64,000 nt of DNA from Thermocrispum agreste DSM 44070 (GCF_000427905.1 NZ_ATYX01000010.1:1-64000); one strand, 5' to 3'; positions 38,484 through 48,681 are shown, numbered from the stretch's first letter. The notes: generated by a model not told the origin, from the letters alone. Program-made: numbers and translations.

Positions 38484-39440
38484 TCACGCCCCGGCGTGCG
38501 CGAACGTCCGGCGATACGCCTTCGGGGAGACCCCGACGATGCGCTGGAAGTGGTGCCGCAGCAACGCCGCACTGCCGAAACCGACGGCCGCAGCGACCTC
38601 CTCCACCGGCAGGTCCGACTCCTCCAGCAGCCGCCGCGCGTGGACGACCCGCTGCACGGTGAGCCACTTGTTCGGCGTCGTGCCGGTCTCGGCCACGAAG
38701 CGGCGCGCGAACGTCCGCTCCGACATTTGTGCGCGCTTGGCCAGGCTGCTCACCGTGTGCGGCTCGGCGAGGTTGTCCAGCACCCAGTCCAGGATCGGCT
38801 GCAAGCTGTCGCATTCCGCGGGCGGCACCGGCTGCTCGATGAACTGCCGCTGACCGCCGTCCCGGTGCGGGGGCACCACCATGCGCCTGGCCACCGCCAC
38901 CGCCGCGGCCGAGCCGATCTCACGGCGGATCAGGTGCAGGCAGGCGTCGATGCCTGCGGCCGTCCCGGCGCTGGTCACCAAATCCCCGTCGTCGACGTAC
39001 AGCACGTTCGGGTCGACGTCGGCTTCCGGGAAGCGCGCCATGAACTCGGCCACATACCGCCAGTGGGTGGTGCACTTGCGGCCGTCCAGCAGGCCCGCCG
39101 CGCCGAGGATGAACGCCCCGCTGCACACCGACATCAACGTCGCTCCCCGCGCGTGTGCGGCCCGCAGGGCCTCCAGGACGGCAGGCGGGTACTCGTCGCG
39201 GACGGTCGCAGCCGGTACGACCACCAGATCGGCGTCGACCAGCTCGTCCAGCCCGCACTCCGGAATCAGCCGCATCGGCATGCTGGTCGGCACCGGCTCA
39301 CCGGGGCGCTCGGCACAGATGCGGAAGTCGAACAGGGGCACGCCTTCTTCCCGCCGGTCGATCCCGAACACCTCGCACACCACACCGAGTTCGAACGGGG
39401 CGACGTGGTCGATGACCACCGCGGCAACGCTGTCGAGCAT
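38484..39440 (-). CDS. GlxA-type AraC-family regulator with DJ-1/PfpI domain
   Basis: The 318 residues combine an N-terminal DJ-1/PfpI-like domain (nucleophile-elbow-like MSVCSGAFILGAAGLL with Cys) with two C-terminal AraC HTH motifs (VSSLAKRAQMSERTFARRF, EEVAAAVGFGSAALLRHHF). Members sense small molecules and activate neighbouring genes. ATG 39440 starts the first beta strand of the fold; the frame is open to 39491 without a better signal. It is divergent from a small membrane-protein gene across a region with two inverted repeats. Confidence 0.9.
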   Translation of the reverse strand: MLDSVAAVVIDHVAPFELGVVCEVFGIDRREEGVPLFDFRICAERPGEPVPTSMPMRLIPECGLDELVDADLVVVPAATVRDEYPPAVLEALRAAHARGATLMSVCSGAFILGAAGLLDGRKCTTHWRYVAEFMARFPEADVDPNVLYVDDGDLVTSAGTAAGIDACLHLIRREIGSAAAVAVARRMVVPPHRDGGQRQFIEQPVPPAECDSLQPILDWVLDNLAEPHTVSSLAKRAQMSERTFARRFVAETGTTPNKWLTVQRVVHARRLLEESDLPVEEVAAAVGFGSAALLRHHFQRIVGVSPKAYRRTFAHAGA

Positions 39441-39462
39441 GGCCGCCAGGGTATGTGGCAGA

Positions 39463-39521
39463 AAGTTTGCGCACAAGGTCAGTCCTGCCACTGGTGGCAG
39501 TATTTTTCTGGTCGCAAACTT
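39463..39521. promoter_or_regulatory. Divergent promoter region with two dyads
   Basis: CTGCCACTGGTGGCAG (39485-39500) is a perfect 16-bp palindrome. It sits inside a wider dyad AAGTTTGCG (39463-39471) / CGCAAACTT (39513-39521). It is a probable binding site for the GlxA-type regulator. Confidence 0.7.
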
Positions 39522-39527
39522 AATGCC

Positions 39528-39683
39528 ATGGAACTCGTGATCGCATTGCTCGTGGTACTGGCACCGTTGATCTACCTGGCATGGCGCAGCCCGCGGTCGT
39601 CCGAGCCGGGGCCGCGACTGTTCGGCAGCGTGGCATTCGAAGACCGGGACATCGAGCGGGTGAGGCAGGAACTCGTCCGTTGA
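39528..39683 (+). CDS. Small single-pass membrane protein
   Basis: The 51 residues begin with one hydrophobic helix (MELVIALLVVLAPLIYLAW), and a charged cytoplasmic tail ends in DRDIERVRQELVR. The start lies seven bases after a strong dyad that may be a promoter operator; no ribosome site is visible, so it may be leaderless. No family was recognised. Size, charge distribution and divergent position support a real gene. Confidence 0.55.
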   Translation: MELVIALLVVLAPLIYLAWRSPRSSEPGPRLFGSVAFEDRDIERVRQELVR

Positions 39684-39734
39684 GCGCCCGATGGAGGCAG
39701 CGCAGCCGGCCCGCCAGCCACGACTCGTCCGCCG

Positions 39735-42272
39735 TCAGAGCTCACCCACGTCGACGACCCGGACGACCGCACACCCGGCCTCGTCGGACGCCGCCAGATC
39801 GACCTCGGCGGTGATCGCCCAGTCGTGATTGCCGTCGGGGTCGTCCAGTGTTTGCCGCACCGTCCAGCTGTCCGACCCCTTCTCGATCGAAAACAGCGCG
39901 GGCCCGCGCGCGTCCGGGCCGGTACCGATCGAGTCGTACTCGGCGAAGTAGTCCGCCAACGCCTCCTCCCATGCGTCGGCGTCCCAGCCGCTGTCCGAGT
40001 CCAGCGCGCCCAGCGCCTCGTAGTCCTCCCGCGCCGCCAGCTCGACCCGGCGGAACATCTCGTTGCGCACCAGCACCCGGAAGGCCCGCTCGTTGCCGGT
40101 GACCGGGCGCGGCGCGCTCGGCTCCGGCCGCTTCGCCTCGCCCTCCTCCAGCGGATGGCGCAGCGCCTCCCACTCGTCCAGCAGGCTCGAGTCGACCTGC
40201 CGCACCAGCTCGCCGAGCCATTCGATGAGATCCAGCAACGGCTCGGTCTTGTCGTCGTCCGGCACGGTGTGCCGCAGCGAGTCGTAGACGTCCGACAGGT
40301 ACCGCAGTACCAGGCCTTCCGAGCGGGCCAGCTGGTAGAAGCTGATGTACTCGGTGAAGGTCATCGCCCGCTCGTACATGTCCCGCACCACGGACTTCGG
40401 CGACGGCTGGGTGTCGGCCACCCACGGGTGCCCGCGCCGGTAAGTCTCGTAGGCGGCCATGATCAGTTCTTCCAGCGGCTTGGGATAGCTGACGTCCTCC
40501 AGCAGCGCCATGCGCTCCTCGTAGTCGATCCCCTCCGCCTTCATCTCGGCCACCGCCTCGCCGCGCGCCTTGTACTCCTGCTGCACCAGCACCGGGCGTG
40601 GGTCCTCGACGGTCGACTCGATGATCGACACCACGTCCAGCGCGTACGTCGGCGACTCCGGATCCAGCAGCTCGATGGCGGCCAGCGCGAACGGCGACAG
40701 CGGCTGGTTGAGCGCGAAGTCGAACTGCAGGTCGACGGTCAGCCGCACCCGGCGGCCTTCCTCGTCCGGCTCGTCCAGCTGCTCGACCACGCCTGCGGTG
40801 CGCAGTGCCCGGTAGATCGCGATGGCCCGCAGAATGTGCTTCAGCTGACGGTTCCGCGGCTCGTGGTTGTCCTCCAGCAGCTTGCGCATCGCGGCGAACG
40901 CATCACCCGGCCGCGCGATGACGTTGAGCAGCATCGCGTGCGTGACGGTGAAGCTGGAGGTCAGCGGCTCCGGCTCGGACTGGATCAGCCGCTGGAAGGT
41001 CGACTCGGTCCAGTTGACGAACCCCTCCGGCGCCTTCTTCCGGACGATCTTGCGCTTCTTCTTCGGGTCGTCCCCCGCCTTGGCCAGCGCCTTGGCGTTC
41101 TCCACCACGTGGTCCGGCGCCTGCACCACGACGTAGCCGTCGGTGTCGTATCCGGCGCGACCGGCCCGCCCGGCGATCTGGTGGAACTCCCTGGCCTTCA
41201 GGTGCCGCATGCGCTCGCCGTCGAACTTGGTCAGCGCGGTGAACACCACCGTGCGGATCGGCACGTTGATGCCCACCCCGAGGGTGTCGGTGCCGCAGAT
41301 GACCTTCAGCAGCCCCTCCTGGGCGAGCTGTTCGACCAGGCGCCGGTACTTGGGGAGCATGCCCGCGTGGTGCACCCCGATGCCGTGCCGCACCAGCCGG
41401 GACAGGGTCTTGCCGAACCCGGAGGCGAACCGGAAGTCCCCGATGGCCTCCGCGATGGCCGCCTTCTCCGCCTTGCTGCACACGTTGACGCTCATCAACG
41501 CCTGGGCCCGCTCCACCGCCGCCGCCTGGGCGAAATGCACCACGTAGATCGGCGCCTGACCGCCGTGCAGCAGCTCGTCGATCGTCTCGTGCAGCGGGGT
41601 CATGGCGTACCGGAAGGTCAGCGGCACCGGCCGCTCGGTCGACGTGACCACCGCGGTCTGGCGGCCGGTCCGGCGGGTCAGGTCCTTCTGGAAGAAGGAC
41701 ACGTCGCCGAGCGTGGCGGACATCAGCAGGAACTGCGCGTGCGGCAGCTCCAGCAGCGGCACCTGCCACGCCCAGCCGCGATCCGGGTCGGAGTAGAAGT
41801 GGAACTCGTCCATCACCACCTGGCCGACGTCGGCGTCCGGCCCGGACCGCAGCGCCATGTTGGCCAGGATCTCCGCGGTGCAGCAGACGATCGGCGCGTT
41901 CGGGTTCACCGCCGAGTCGCCGGTCATCATGCCGACGTTGTCCGCGCCGAACACCTCGACCAGGTCGAAGAACTTCTCCGACACCAGCGCCTTGATCGGC
42001 GCGGTGTAGAACGCGCGCCGGCCTTCCATCAGGTTGGCCAGCAGGAAGAAGTGCGCGCCCATCGCCACCAGGCTCTTGCCCGACCCGGTCGGCGTGGACA
42101 GGATGACGTTCGAGCCGGAGACCAGCTCGATGAGTGCTTCCTCCTGATGCGGGTACAGCGTCAGGCCACGGCCCGCCGCCCAGTCGACGAAAGCCTGGTA
42201 GAGCTCGTCGGGGTCGGCGGATCCGTCGAAACAGGGCAGGGCACGAAACAGAGTGGCGCGGGTAGCGGTCAT
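39735..42272 (-). CDS. Ski2/Mtr4-like DEAD/DEAH-box RNA helicase with DUF3516-type C-terminus
   Basis: This 845-residue superfamily 2 helicase shows motif I TPTGSGKS (near 58), motif II as DEFH (VVMDEFHFY, near 155), motif III MSATLG, and motif VI QIAGRAGRAGY (near 367). A long helical C-terminus follows, as in actinobacterial DUF3516 helicases. It is expected to unwind structured RNA with ATP, in RNA decay or ribosome maturation. The helicase core is complete. It is divergent from the acidic protein gene and has no operon partner. Confidence 0.92.
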   Translation of the reverse strand: MTATRATLFRALPCFDGSADPDELYQAFVDWAAGRGLTLYPHQEEALIELVSGSNVILSTPTGSGKSLVAMGAHFFLLANLMEGRRAFYTAPIKALVSEKFFDLVEVFGADNVGMMTGDSAVNPNAPIVCCTAEILANMALRSGPDADVGQVVMDEFHFYSDPDRGWAWQVPLLELPHAQFLLMSATLGDVSFFQKDLTRRTGRQTAVVTSTERPVPLTFRYAMTPLHETIDELLHGGQAPIYVVHFAQAAAVERAQALMSVNVCSKAEKAAIAEAIGDFRFASGFGKTLSRLVRHGIGVHHAGMLPKYRRLVEQLAQEGLLKVICGTDTLGVGINVPIRTVVFTALTKFDGERMRHLKAREFHQIAGRAGRAGYDTDGYVVVQAPDHVVENAKALAKAGDDPKKKRKIVRKKAPEGFVNWTESTFQRLIQSEPEPLTSSFTVTHAMLLNVIARPGDAFAAMRKLLEDNHEPRNRQLKHILRAIAIYRALRTAGVVEQLDEPDEEGRRVRLTVDLQFDFALNQPLSPFALAAIELLDPESPTYALDVVSIIESTVEDPRPVLVQQEYKARGEAVAEMKAEGIDYEERMALLEDVSYPKPLEELIMAAYETYRRGHPWVADTQPSPKSVVRDMYERAMTFTEYISFYQLARSEGLVLRYLSDVYDSLRHTVPDDDKTEPLLDLIEWLGELVRQVDSSLLDEWEALRHPLEEGEAKRPEPSAPRPVTGNERAFRVLVRNEMFRRVELAAREDYEALGALDSDSGWDADAWEEALADYFAEYDSIGTGPDARGPALFSIEKGSDSWTVRQTLDDPDGNHDWAITAEVDLAASDEAGCAVVRVVDVGEL

Positions 42273-42424
42273 CGTGTCTACACTGTGCCATCCAGGGGAA
42301 TCAGGCCGACGAGGAGTTCATCCCGACGCGCAGCAAGCCCCGGCAGGCGACGATCGTCACCGAACCCGTAGGCTCACTCTCGCACATTCGCGCGCACCCG
42401 CGTTTGGAGCACCCGGAGGACGCA

Positions 42425-43693
42425 GTGGCAAGCGACATCATCCCGATCGAGCTCGGGCTGCCGCAAGGCGACCTGGTCACCCTCTGGGCGCCGCGCTGGC
42501 GAGAGGACGGCGAGGAGTGGGAGGCCTTCCTCGGCGACGACGAGGACCTCTACGCGTTCCCGGACGCCGCCCACCTGGCCGCGTTCGTCCGCACCGCCGA
42601 GCAGCACGACCTCATCGACCACCCGTCGTGGCACATCGTGCCCGCGCTCAACGTGCCCGAGCTGATCCCGGACGACGACCACTCCTACGACCTGGTCGGC
42701 GTGCCGGAACTGGTCGCCGAGGAGCCGGACTCGTGGACCATCGGCGAGCTGGCCGAGATCGTCAACATCGTCCGGTCGCTGGCCGACGTGTGCGGGCTCG
42801 ACGAGGTCCACGAGGTGCTCGACGCGCACGAGGGCTTCTCGCTGCTGCCCCAGGGCAAGCTGCCGTTCACCGGCCGGGAAGGCGCCAAGCTGTGGGACGA
42901 CCTGGCCACCGCGGTCGCCGAGAAGTGGGACATCGTGCTCGACGCGATCGACGAGCTGGTGGTCGTCCCGGAGATCGACGAGGCGGCGCTGGAGGAGACC
43001 GCCGAGGAGCTGGCGGCCTTCCACGAGGAGTCGGCCGAGTCGGAAGCCGGCGTGGACGACGAGGTGCTCACCGCAGGCAGCGACGACATCGACACCGTCG
43101 ACTCCGACGACGAGGACACCGACGACGAGCCGGTCGGCTTCTGGGGCGAGGTCGGCATCGACCCGATCAAGATCGTCACCCGCAACAACACCGAGTACTA
43201 CACGCTGCGCTGCTACCTCGACGACGAGCCGGTGTTCCTGGGCAAGGACGGCAAGATCGACGTCTTCCCCTCCGCCCGCGCGCTGGCCCGCCAGCTGGCC
43301 GAGCCGAAGGAACTCGGCGACAACGACATGGCCGAGATGCCGACGTGGGACGACATCGTCGCCAAGGCCACCAGCGGCGAGCTGGAGGTCGACGTCACCG
43401 AGGACAACACCTACGTGCTGGCCGGGCTGGAGGACGACATCGCGGAAGGCCCCAGCGCGATCGACCCGAACCAGCTGGACCTGGCGGTCGAGCTGATCCT
43501 GGACGCGGCCGACTGGGCGGGCGACGACGCCCCTGCCGAGGCGCTGGCCGAATCGGAGAGCCTGGGCTGGCTGGTGTCGTTCGTGCTCCGGCCGAACGTG
43601 AACCGGCTCGAGCCGTCGCCGCCGTTCGACGACGAGGTGGCCGCCTGGGTCAAGCTGGTCAACGCGCTGGAGGACCGCTTCCAGGTGCACTGA
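42425..43693 (+). CDS. Conserved acidic actinobacterial protein of unknown function
   Basis: The 422 residues are strongly acidic, with an Asp/Glu-only type linker (about 180-240) between two similar halves. Each half seems to hold a copy of a fold that includes a predicted strand pair ending in LYAFPDAAHLAAFV or IDVFPSARALARQL. The two halves therefore look like a duplication. Some databases label relatives as primosomal protein, but no motif here supports a replication role. GTG 42425 has GGAGG five bases upstream; a TTG at 42404 is less likely. It is transcribed away from the helicase. Confidence 0.8.
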   Translation: MASDIIPIELGLPQGDLVTLWAPRWREDGEEWEAFLGDDEDLYAFPDAAHLAAFVRTAEQHDLIDHPSWHIVPALNVPELIPDDDHSYDLVGVPELVAEEPDSWTIGELAEIVNIVRSLADVCGLDEVHEVLDAHEGFSLLPQGKLPFTGREGAKLWDDLATAVAEKWDIVLDAIDELVVVPEIDEAALEETAEELAAFHEESAESEAGVDDEVLTAGSDDIDTVDSDDEDTDDEPVGFWGEVGIDPIKIVTRNNTEYYTLRCYLDDEPVFLGKDGKIDVFPSARALARQLAEPKELGDNDMAEMPTWDDIVAKATSGELEVDVTEDNTYVLAGLEDDIAEGPSAIDPNQLDLAVELILDAADWAGDDAPAEALAESESLGWLVSFVLRPNVNRLEPSPPFDDEVAAWVKLVNALEDRFQVH

Positions 43694-44319
43694 CCGGGCG
43701 CCGGGAGCAAGATTCGGCAACAGATCGGCAACAGATTCAGGCCGGCGTACTGCGCCGCCGTCGCGCGCGCATCCGGCCCTTCCCTTTCGGGGCGCCGACG
43801 CGCACGAGTGCGCAGTGTCCGCGCAAAATGGCTCGAGCAGTTGATCTTGCGGCCGGGCCCGGTTGCGTTCGGTGACCACATCCGCTTCGCGGCGCGCGGA
43901 CCCGGTGCTCCCCACCCGCCGCGCGCCGCCGCGTCGCCAGGTCGAACGAGACCACCGAATGATCGTCACCGGCCGCTTCCCGTGCAGGTCACGGCGCATG
44001 TCCGGCCGTGGCGGCGGATCGCCCCGGGTGGGGCGAAGGGGACACGATCGGGTGTGTCACCATCGGCGTGTCGGCCCCAGGCAGCACCGCGCGAGCTGCC
44101 AAGATCAACACGTGCGGTGGCCGCCGCAACGGCCCACCGCCGACCACATCGGACCAGACGTGTCTCACCTTCGGCCGAAGGGTCACGACGGGCCGGTCGC
44201 AACGTCGCGGTGATCGGCTGACCTGCGCTGGTCCGATCTTGCCTGGGGGCGTGATCGGCAGCACGCGCGGTGTAGGTAATCTCTCAGCACCCCCTATCGC
44301 GCCGACGAAGGTCAACGCC
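43694..44319. other. Gene-free stretch
   Basis: No convincing gene was seen in these 626 bp. An 11-base direct repeat (CGGCAACAGAT) occurs twice near 43715-43737. The right end must carry the promoter of the coiled-coil gene. Confidence 0.45.
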
Positions 44320-45381
44320 GTGAACGAGAACTCGATTGCCCCGTCCTTCGACAAGATGCGCAACATGCTGGTGCGCGCTGCCGAAGTGCGGGAGAGCGAA
44401 CAGCAGCAGATCTTTGACGCACTGGACGACATCTACGCCCGGCTGGCTCCGGTCGAGTCGCTGGGTGCGGTCCGCAAGCGCCTGTCCGAGCTGCCCGACC
44501 GCACCGAGGTCGGGGTGCTCGCCGAGCGCCTGGACGAGGCGATGTCGCGCCTGGAGGCGCAGGACAACGCCATTGCCGCGGTGACGCGAGCGATCGAGAA
44601 CGTGGTGGACCGGCTCGCCAAGCCGTTCGCGCAGCTGGACGGCAGGCTGGACGGTGTGGCCGGCCGCTTCGAGGGCGTCCAGGGCAAGATGGAGGGCCTC
44701 GAGGACAAGCTGCAGAACATCCACCGCAGGCTGGACGAGCTGGACGGGCACCTGGACAAGCAGGACTCCCGGCTGGAGAACCTGCCCAGCACGGTGTACG
44801 GGATGGTGCGCGAGCGGATCGAGCTGGCCGAGAACACGCTCCGCGAGCGGCTCGACGCGGTCGACAACGAGGCCAAGGCGCGCACCGAGGCGTTGGAGGC
44901 CGAGCTCAAGGAGCAGCTGGCCGCATCGACCGAGACGCTGCGCAAGAGCGTCGACGACGCCGCCCAGGCGATCGACCCGACCGAGCGGCTGGACGCCATC
45001 ACCGCGAAGCTGGACGCGCTCGCCACCGCCGTCGAGCAGCTGGGCAAGCGGCTCGACGCGGTCGAGGAGAACGTCACGACCCGGTTCGGCGACCTGGACG
45101 GCATCGTCAAGGCCAAGTTCGCCAGCGTGGAGAACGCGGTGAAGGAGCGGCCGGACACCGAGTCGCTGGACGACCTGGTGCGCAGGCGCAACGAGGAGTC
45201 CGAGCGGCACATCGGTGCGCAGCTGGACGAGGCGATGGCCACGTTCGCCGAGCTGATGCTGGGCGGCCCGCCGCAGACCTCGATGATGCAGGCACCGCCG
45301 CCCCGCCAGCCGCGCCGCACCCGTCAGGCCAACGCGCGGCGCAACGGCGCGAAGAAGGAGGCCGAAGCCACCGCGGAGTGA
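44320..45381 (+). CDS. Long coiled-coil protein of unknown function
   Basis: The 353 residues are almost entirely alpha-helical heptads (RLDELDGHLDKQDSRLENL, ERLDAITAKLDALATAVEQL), with no signal or membrane segment. A Pro/Arg/Lys-rich tail (RQPRRTRQANARRNGAKK) could bind nucleic acid or acidic surfaces. It resembles phasin- or apolipoprotein-like rods only in composition. GTG 44320 follows GAAGG. A terminator follows. A scaffold or nucleoid role is possible, not shown. Confidence 0.8.
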   Translation: MNENSIAPSFDKMRNMLVRAAEVRESEQQQIFDALDDIYARLAPVESLGAVRKRLSELPDRTEVGVLAERLDEAMSRLEAQDNAIAAVTRAIENVVDRLAKPFAQLDGRLDGVAGRFEGVQGKMEGLEDKLQNIHRRLDELDGHLDKQDSRLENLPSTVYGMVRERIELAENTLRERLDAVDNEAKARTEALEAELKEQLAASTETLRKSVDDAAQAIDPTERLDAITAKLDALATAVEQLGKRLDAVEENVTTRFGDLDGIVKAKFASVENAVKERPDTESLDDLVRRRNEESERHIGAQLDEAMATFAELMLGGPPQTSMMQAPPPRQPRRTRQANARRNGAKKEAEATAE

Positions 45382-45470
45382 CCATGCGGGCGACGGCCAC
45401 GTCGCCGAGCCCGGTCACCGAGACCACGACGACACCTCAGCCGTGGGAGCATCCCGCGGACGCCTCACCC

Positions 45471-45503
45471 AAGGCCCGCGCAGCCGTCAGCTGGCGGGCC
45501 TTT
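45471..45503 (+). terminator. Intrinsic terminator after the coiled-coil gene
   Basis: A 9-bp stem (AAGGCCCGC / GCGGGCCTT) ends in TTT, 90 bp after the stop. The rest of the gap 45382-45723 holds no recognised gene. Confidence 0.75.
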
Positions 45504-45723
45504 CGGCTGTCTGGGGCCGCGGCCACGGAGGCCGATCGCGCGCCCAGCACGAAGTGTGGCGCGGCACTGCAGGCTCAGTTCCTGACGGCTGTTTCGCCAA
45601 CGACGTCAGCCACGACCACGCTCAGGCCGCTGGCGAGCTCCACGACAGATCCAGCGCGGCCGCTCACGGCGAACCGAGCGACGGTGTAGGCCGGAGCCCA
45701 CGGGGGTCAATGACCGGCTGAGC

Positions 45724-47001
45724 TCAGCGCAGGACGTCCAACACCAACGGCGGCCGCTCCACGTCCGCCTCCGCAGCAATGCGTATCCCGTCGAGAAACG
45801 CCTCTCGCGCGGCCGGAACGAGCTCTGGGGTGTCCGTGTGCAGCTCGGCAATGGGTTGCCCGGCGGAGACCGTTTCCCCGCGCACGGCAAGCAGCTTGAC
45901 CCCGGCCGCGGACTGCACCGCATCACCCGGAGCCGCCCGCCCGGCGCCCAGTCGCCACGCCGCCACACCGACGGCCAGCGCGTCCACCTCGGCCAGCACA
46001 CCGTCCGCCTCGGCGGTGACCACCTCGACGTGCTTCGGCCGCGGCAACGGCGCCTCTGGATCGCCGCCCTGCGCCCGGATCATCCGCGCCCACACCTCGT
46101 AGGCCTGCCCTGACGCCAGCACGGCCGCCGGGTCCACGTCGTCCAACCCGGCAAGGCGCAGCATCTCGCGCGCCAGCACCAGGGTCAGCTCGACGACGTC
46201 CTGCGGGCCGCCGCCCTGCAGCACCTCCACCGCTTCGGCCACCTCGACCGCGTTCCCGGCCGTCCGGCCGAGCGGGGTCGACATGTCGGTCAGCACGGCG
46301 GTGGTGGCCACCCCGTGCGCCTGCCCGATGGCCAGCATGGTGCGGGCCAGCTCTCTGGCCTGCTCCGTGGTCTTCATGAACGCGCCGGACCCGACCTTGA
46401 CGTCCAGCACCAGCGACTCCGGCCCGGACGCGATCTTCTTCGACATGATCGAGCTGGCGATCAGCGGGATGGACTCCACGGTCGCCGTGACGTCCCGCAG
46501 CGCGTACAGCTTGCGGTCCGCCGGGGCCAGCCGGTCGGACGCCGCGGCGACCACCGCGCCGACCTCGCGCAGCTGAGCCGCCAGGTCGGGCACGTCCCCG
46601 CTCCAGCCCGGGATGGCCTCCAGCTTGTCCAGCGTGCCGCCGGTGTGCCCGAGGCCGCGCCCGGACAACTGCGGCACGGCCGCGCCGCACGCCGCCACCA
46701 GCGGCGCCAGGATCAGCGTGATCTTGTCGCCGACGCCGCCGGTGGAGTGCTTGTCCACCGTGGGACGGTCCACGTCCAGGGTCAGCTTCTCCCCGGAGGC
46801 GATCATCGCGGCCGTCCACCGGGAGATCTCCCCGGCGTCCATGCCACGCAGGAAGATCGCCATGGCCAGCGCCGACATCTGCTCCGGCGCGACCTCCCCG
46901 CGGGTGTAGGCGTCGATCACCCAGTCGATCTGGTCGTCGGACAGCCGCCCGCCGTCCCGTTTGGTGCGGATGATGTCGACAGCGCTGTGGAATCGGCTCA
47001 T
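45724..47001 (-). CDS. deoA: Thymidine/pyrimidine-nucleoside phosphorylase
   Basis: The 425 residues include the family signature SGRGLGHTGGTLDKLEAIPG, the phosphate-binding KHSTGGVGDK, and LVLDVKVGSGAFMK. The enzyme splits thymidine or deoxyuridine with phosphate into base and deoxyribose-1-phosphate. ATG 47001 overlaps the cytidine deaminase stop (ATGA). It is the last gene of the nucleoside operon, so imported pyrimidine nucleosides are deaminated and then phosphorolysed. Confidence 0.96.
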   Translation of the reverse strand: MSRFHSAVDIIRTKRDGGRLSDDQIDWVIDAYTRGEVAPEQMSALAMAIFLRGMDAGEISRWTAAMIASGEKLTLDVDRPTVDKHSTGGVGDKITLILAPLVAACGAAVPQLSGRGLGHTGGTLDKLEAIPGWSGDVPDLAAQLREVGAVVAAASDRLAPADRKLYALRDVTATVESIPLIASSIMSKKIASGPESLVLDVKVGSGAFMKTTEQARELARTMLAIGQAHGVATTAVLTDMSTPLGRTAGNAVEVAEAVEVLQGGGPQDVVELTLVLAREMLRLAGLDDVDPAAVLASGQAYEVWARMIRAQGGDPEAPLPRPKHVEVVTAEADGVLAEVDALAVGVAAWRLGAGRAAPGDAVQSAAGVKLLAVRGETVSAGQPIAELHTDTPELVPAAREAFLDGIRIAAEADVERPPLVLDVLR

Positions 47002-47390
47002 GGCAGATCCTGAGGTCCGAACGCGTCCGGCAGTACCTCCGACATGGGCAGCACGCCGCGCGGGGTGTCCAGCAGGCACTCCGGGCCACCCAGCTCGTAG
47101 ATGATCTGCCTGCACCGGCCGCACGGCATGAGCAGCTCGGCGTCGCCGCTGCGGCACGCCACGGCCACCAGCCGCCCGCCGCCGGTCAGCCGCAGCTGCC
47201 CGGCCATCGTGCACTCGGCGCACAGGCCGACCCCGTAGGAGGCGTTCTCCACGTTGCAGCCGATCACCACCCGGCCGTCGTCGACCAGCGCGGCGACGCC
47301 GACCTTCAGCCTCGAGTACGGGCTGTACGCGTATTCGGCGGCCTCGACCGCCGCGGCCCGCAGATCGGGCCAGTTCACCTGCACAGTCAT
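46998..47390 (-). CDS. cdd: Cytidine deaminase
   Basis: The 130-residue tetrameric-type enzyme shows the zinc motif CAE (VGLCAECTMAG) and PCGRC (LMPCGRCRQ). It deaminates cytidine and deoxycytidine to uridine forms. Its start overlaps the permease stop and its stop overlaps the deoA start, both by ATGA, so the protein is translated in step with transporter and phosphorylase. Confidence 0.97.
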   Translation of the reverse strand: MTVQVNWPDLRAAAVEAAEYAYSPYSRLKVGVAALVDDGRVVIGCNVENASYGVGLCAECTMAGQLRLTGGGRLVAVACRSGDAELLMPCGRCRQIIYELGGPECLLDTPRGVLPMSEVLPDAFGPQDLP

Positions 47391-48681
47391 GACTTGATGT
47401 AAGGAACGCCGTTGGCCGCCGGTGGCCGGATCCTCCCGACCAGCCCGGCCACCGCGAGGATGGTCAGCAAGTACGGGGTCATCGCCATCAGCTCGCTGGG
47501 GATCGGGAACCCGATGATGCCCAGCACGCTCTGCAGGTTGTCGGCGAACCCGATGAGCAGCGCGGCGAACACCGCCCCGATCGGGGTCCACCGGCCCATG
47601 ATCATCGCGGCCAGCGCGATGAACCCGGCACCCGCGGTCATCTCCTTGCTGAAGATGCCCTGCTGGGCGAGCGTGAAGAACGCCCCGCCGAAGCCGGCGA
47701 TGGCCCCGCCGATCAGCACGTTGCGGAAGCGGACCGAGTTGACGTCGATGCCCGCGGTGTCCGCGGCCTCCGGGTGCTCGCCGACCGCGCGCACCCGCAG
47801 TCCCCATCGGGTGTGGAACAGCGCCACGTGCACCACCGCCACCACCACGTACATGACGTAGACGATGATCGTCTGGTTGAACAGCACCGGGCCGATCACC
47901 GGGATGTCGGACAGCAGCGGGATCTCCAGCTTGCCGAACTTGCCCGGCGAGTTCCACGTCTCCTGCTCCGGCCCGAGCAGCGAGCCGTAGAGGAAGTTGG
48001 TCACCCCGTACACCAGCACGTTCAGCACGACGCCGACGATGATCTGGTTGACGAAGTACTTGATGGTGAAGATCGCCAGCAGCCAGGCGACCATCACGCC
48101 TGCGATGGGCGCGGCGATCAGCCCGACCCACAGGTTGCCCGACAGCGAGGCGACCACACCGGACAGGAACGCACCGAACAACAGCTGGCCGTCGATGGCG
48201 ATGTTGATGACGCCGGAGCGTTCGCCGACCATGCCGCACAGCGCGCCGAAGATGAACGGCACCGCCAGGGCGAGCGCGCCCTGCAGCAGGCCGGTCAGGG
48301 AAATCGCCGCCCCGCCGACCGCCCAGGACAGAAACGACAGCACGAACAGGATGCCGAACACGATCGGCAGCCACAGCGGCGTCCGCCTGCCCTTGCTGGT
48401 CAGCCAGAACGCGTAGGCGGTGGCCAGCAGGCAGCCGACGGCCAACACGATCGACGTCGGCTTGGCGGGCACGGCGAGCGGATCCAGCTGGATCGCGTCG
48501 GTGCGGGTGGACAGCCCGAACGTGGCGGTCTTGCCGCCCTCGGCGAAGATCCCGAACACCAGCAGCGCCAGCAGGCCGAGCACCAGGTAGGCGATCGGCG
48601 GGCCCCAGTTGCGCCGCAGCGCCAGCACGGTCTCGCTGTCCGGCTCCACCCGCTCCGGCTCGGTACGTGTCGCGGTCTCGG

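Noticed and set aside
39825-42371. Long open frames antisense to the helicase, katG, MMPL and other genes
   Set aside because: They are the usual mirror frames of GC-rich genes: His/Arg/Gly-rich, without motifs, and in register with third-position G/C of the real gene.
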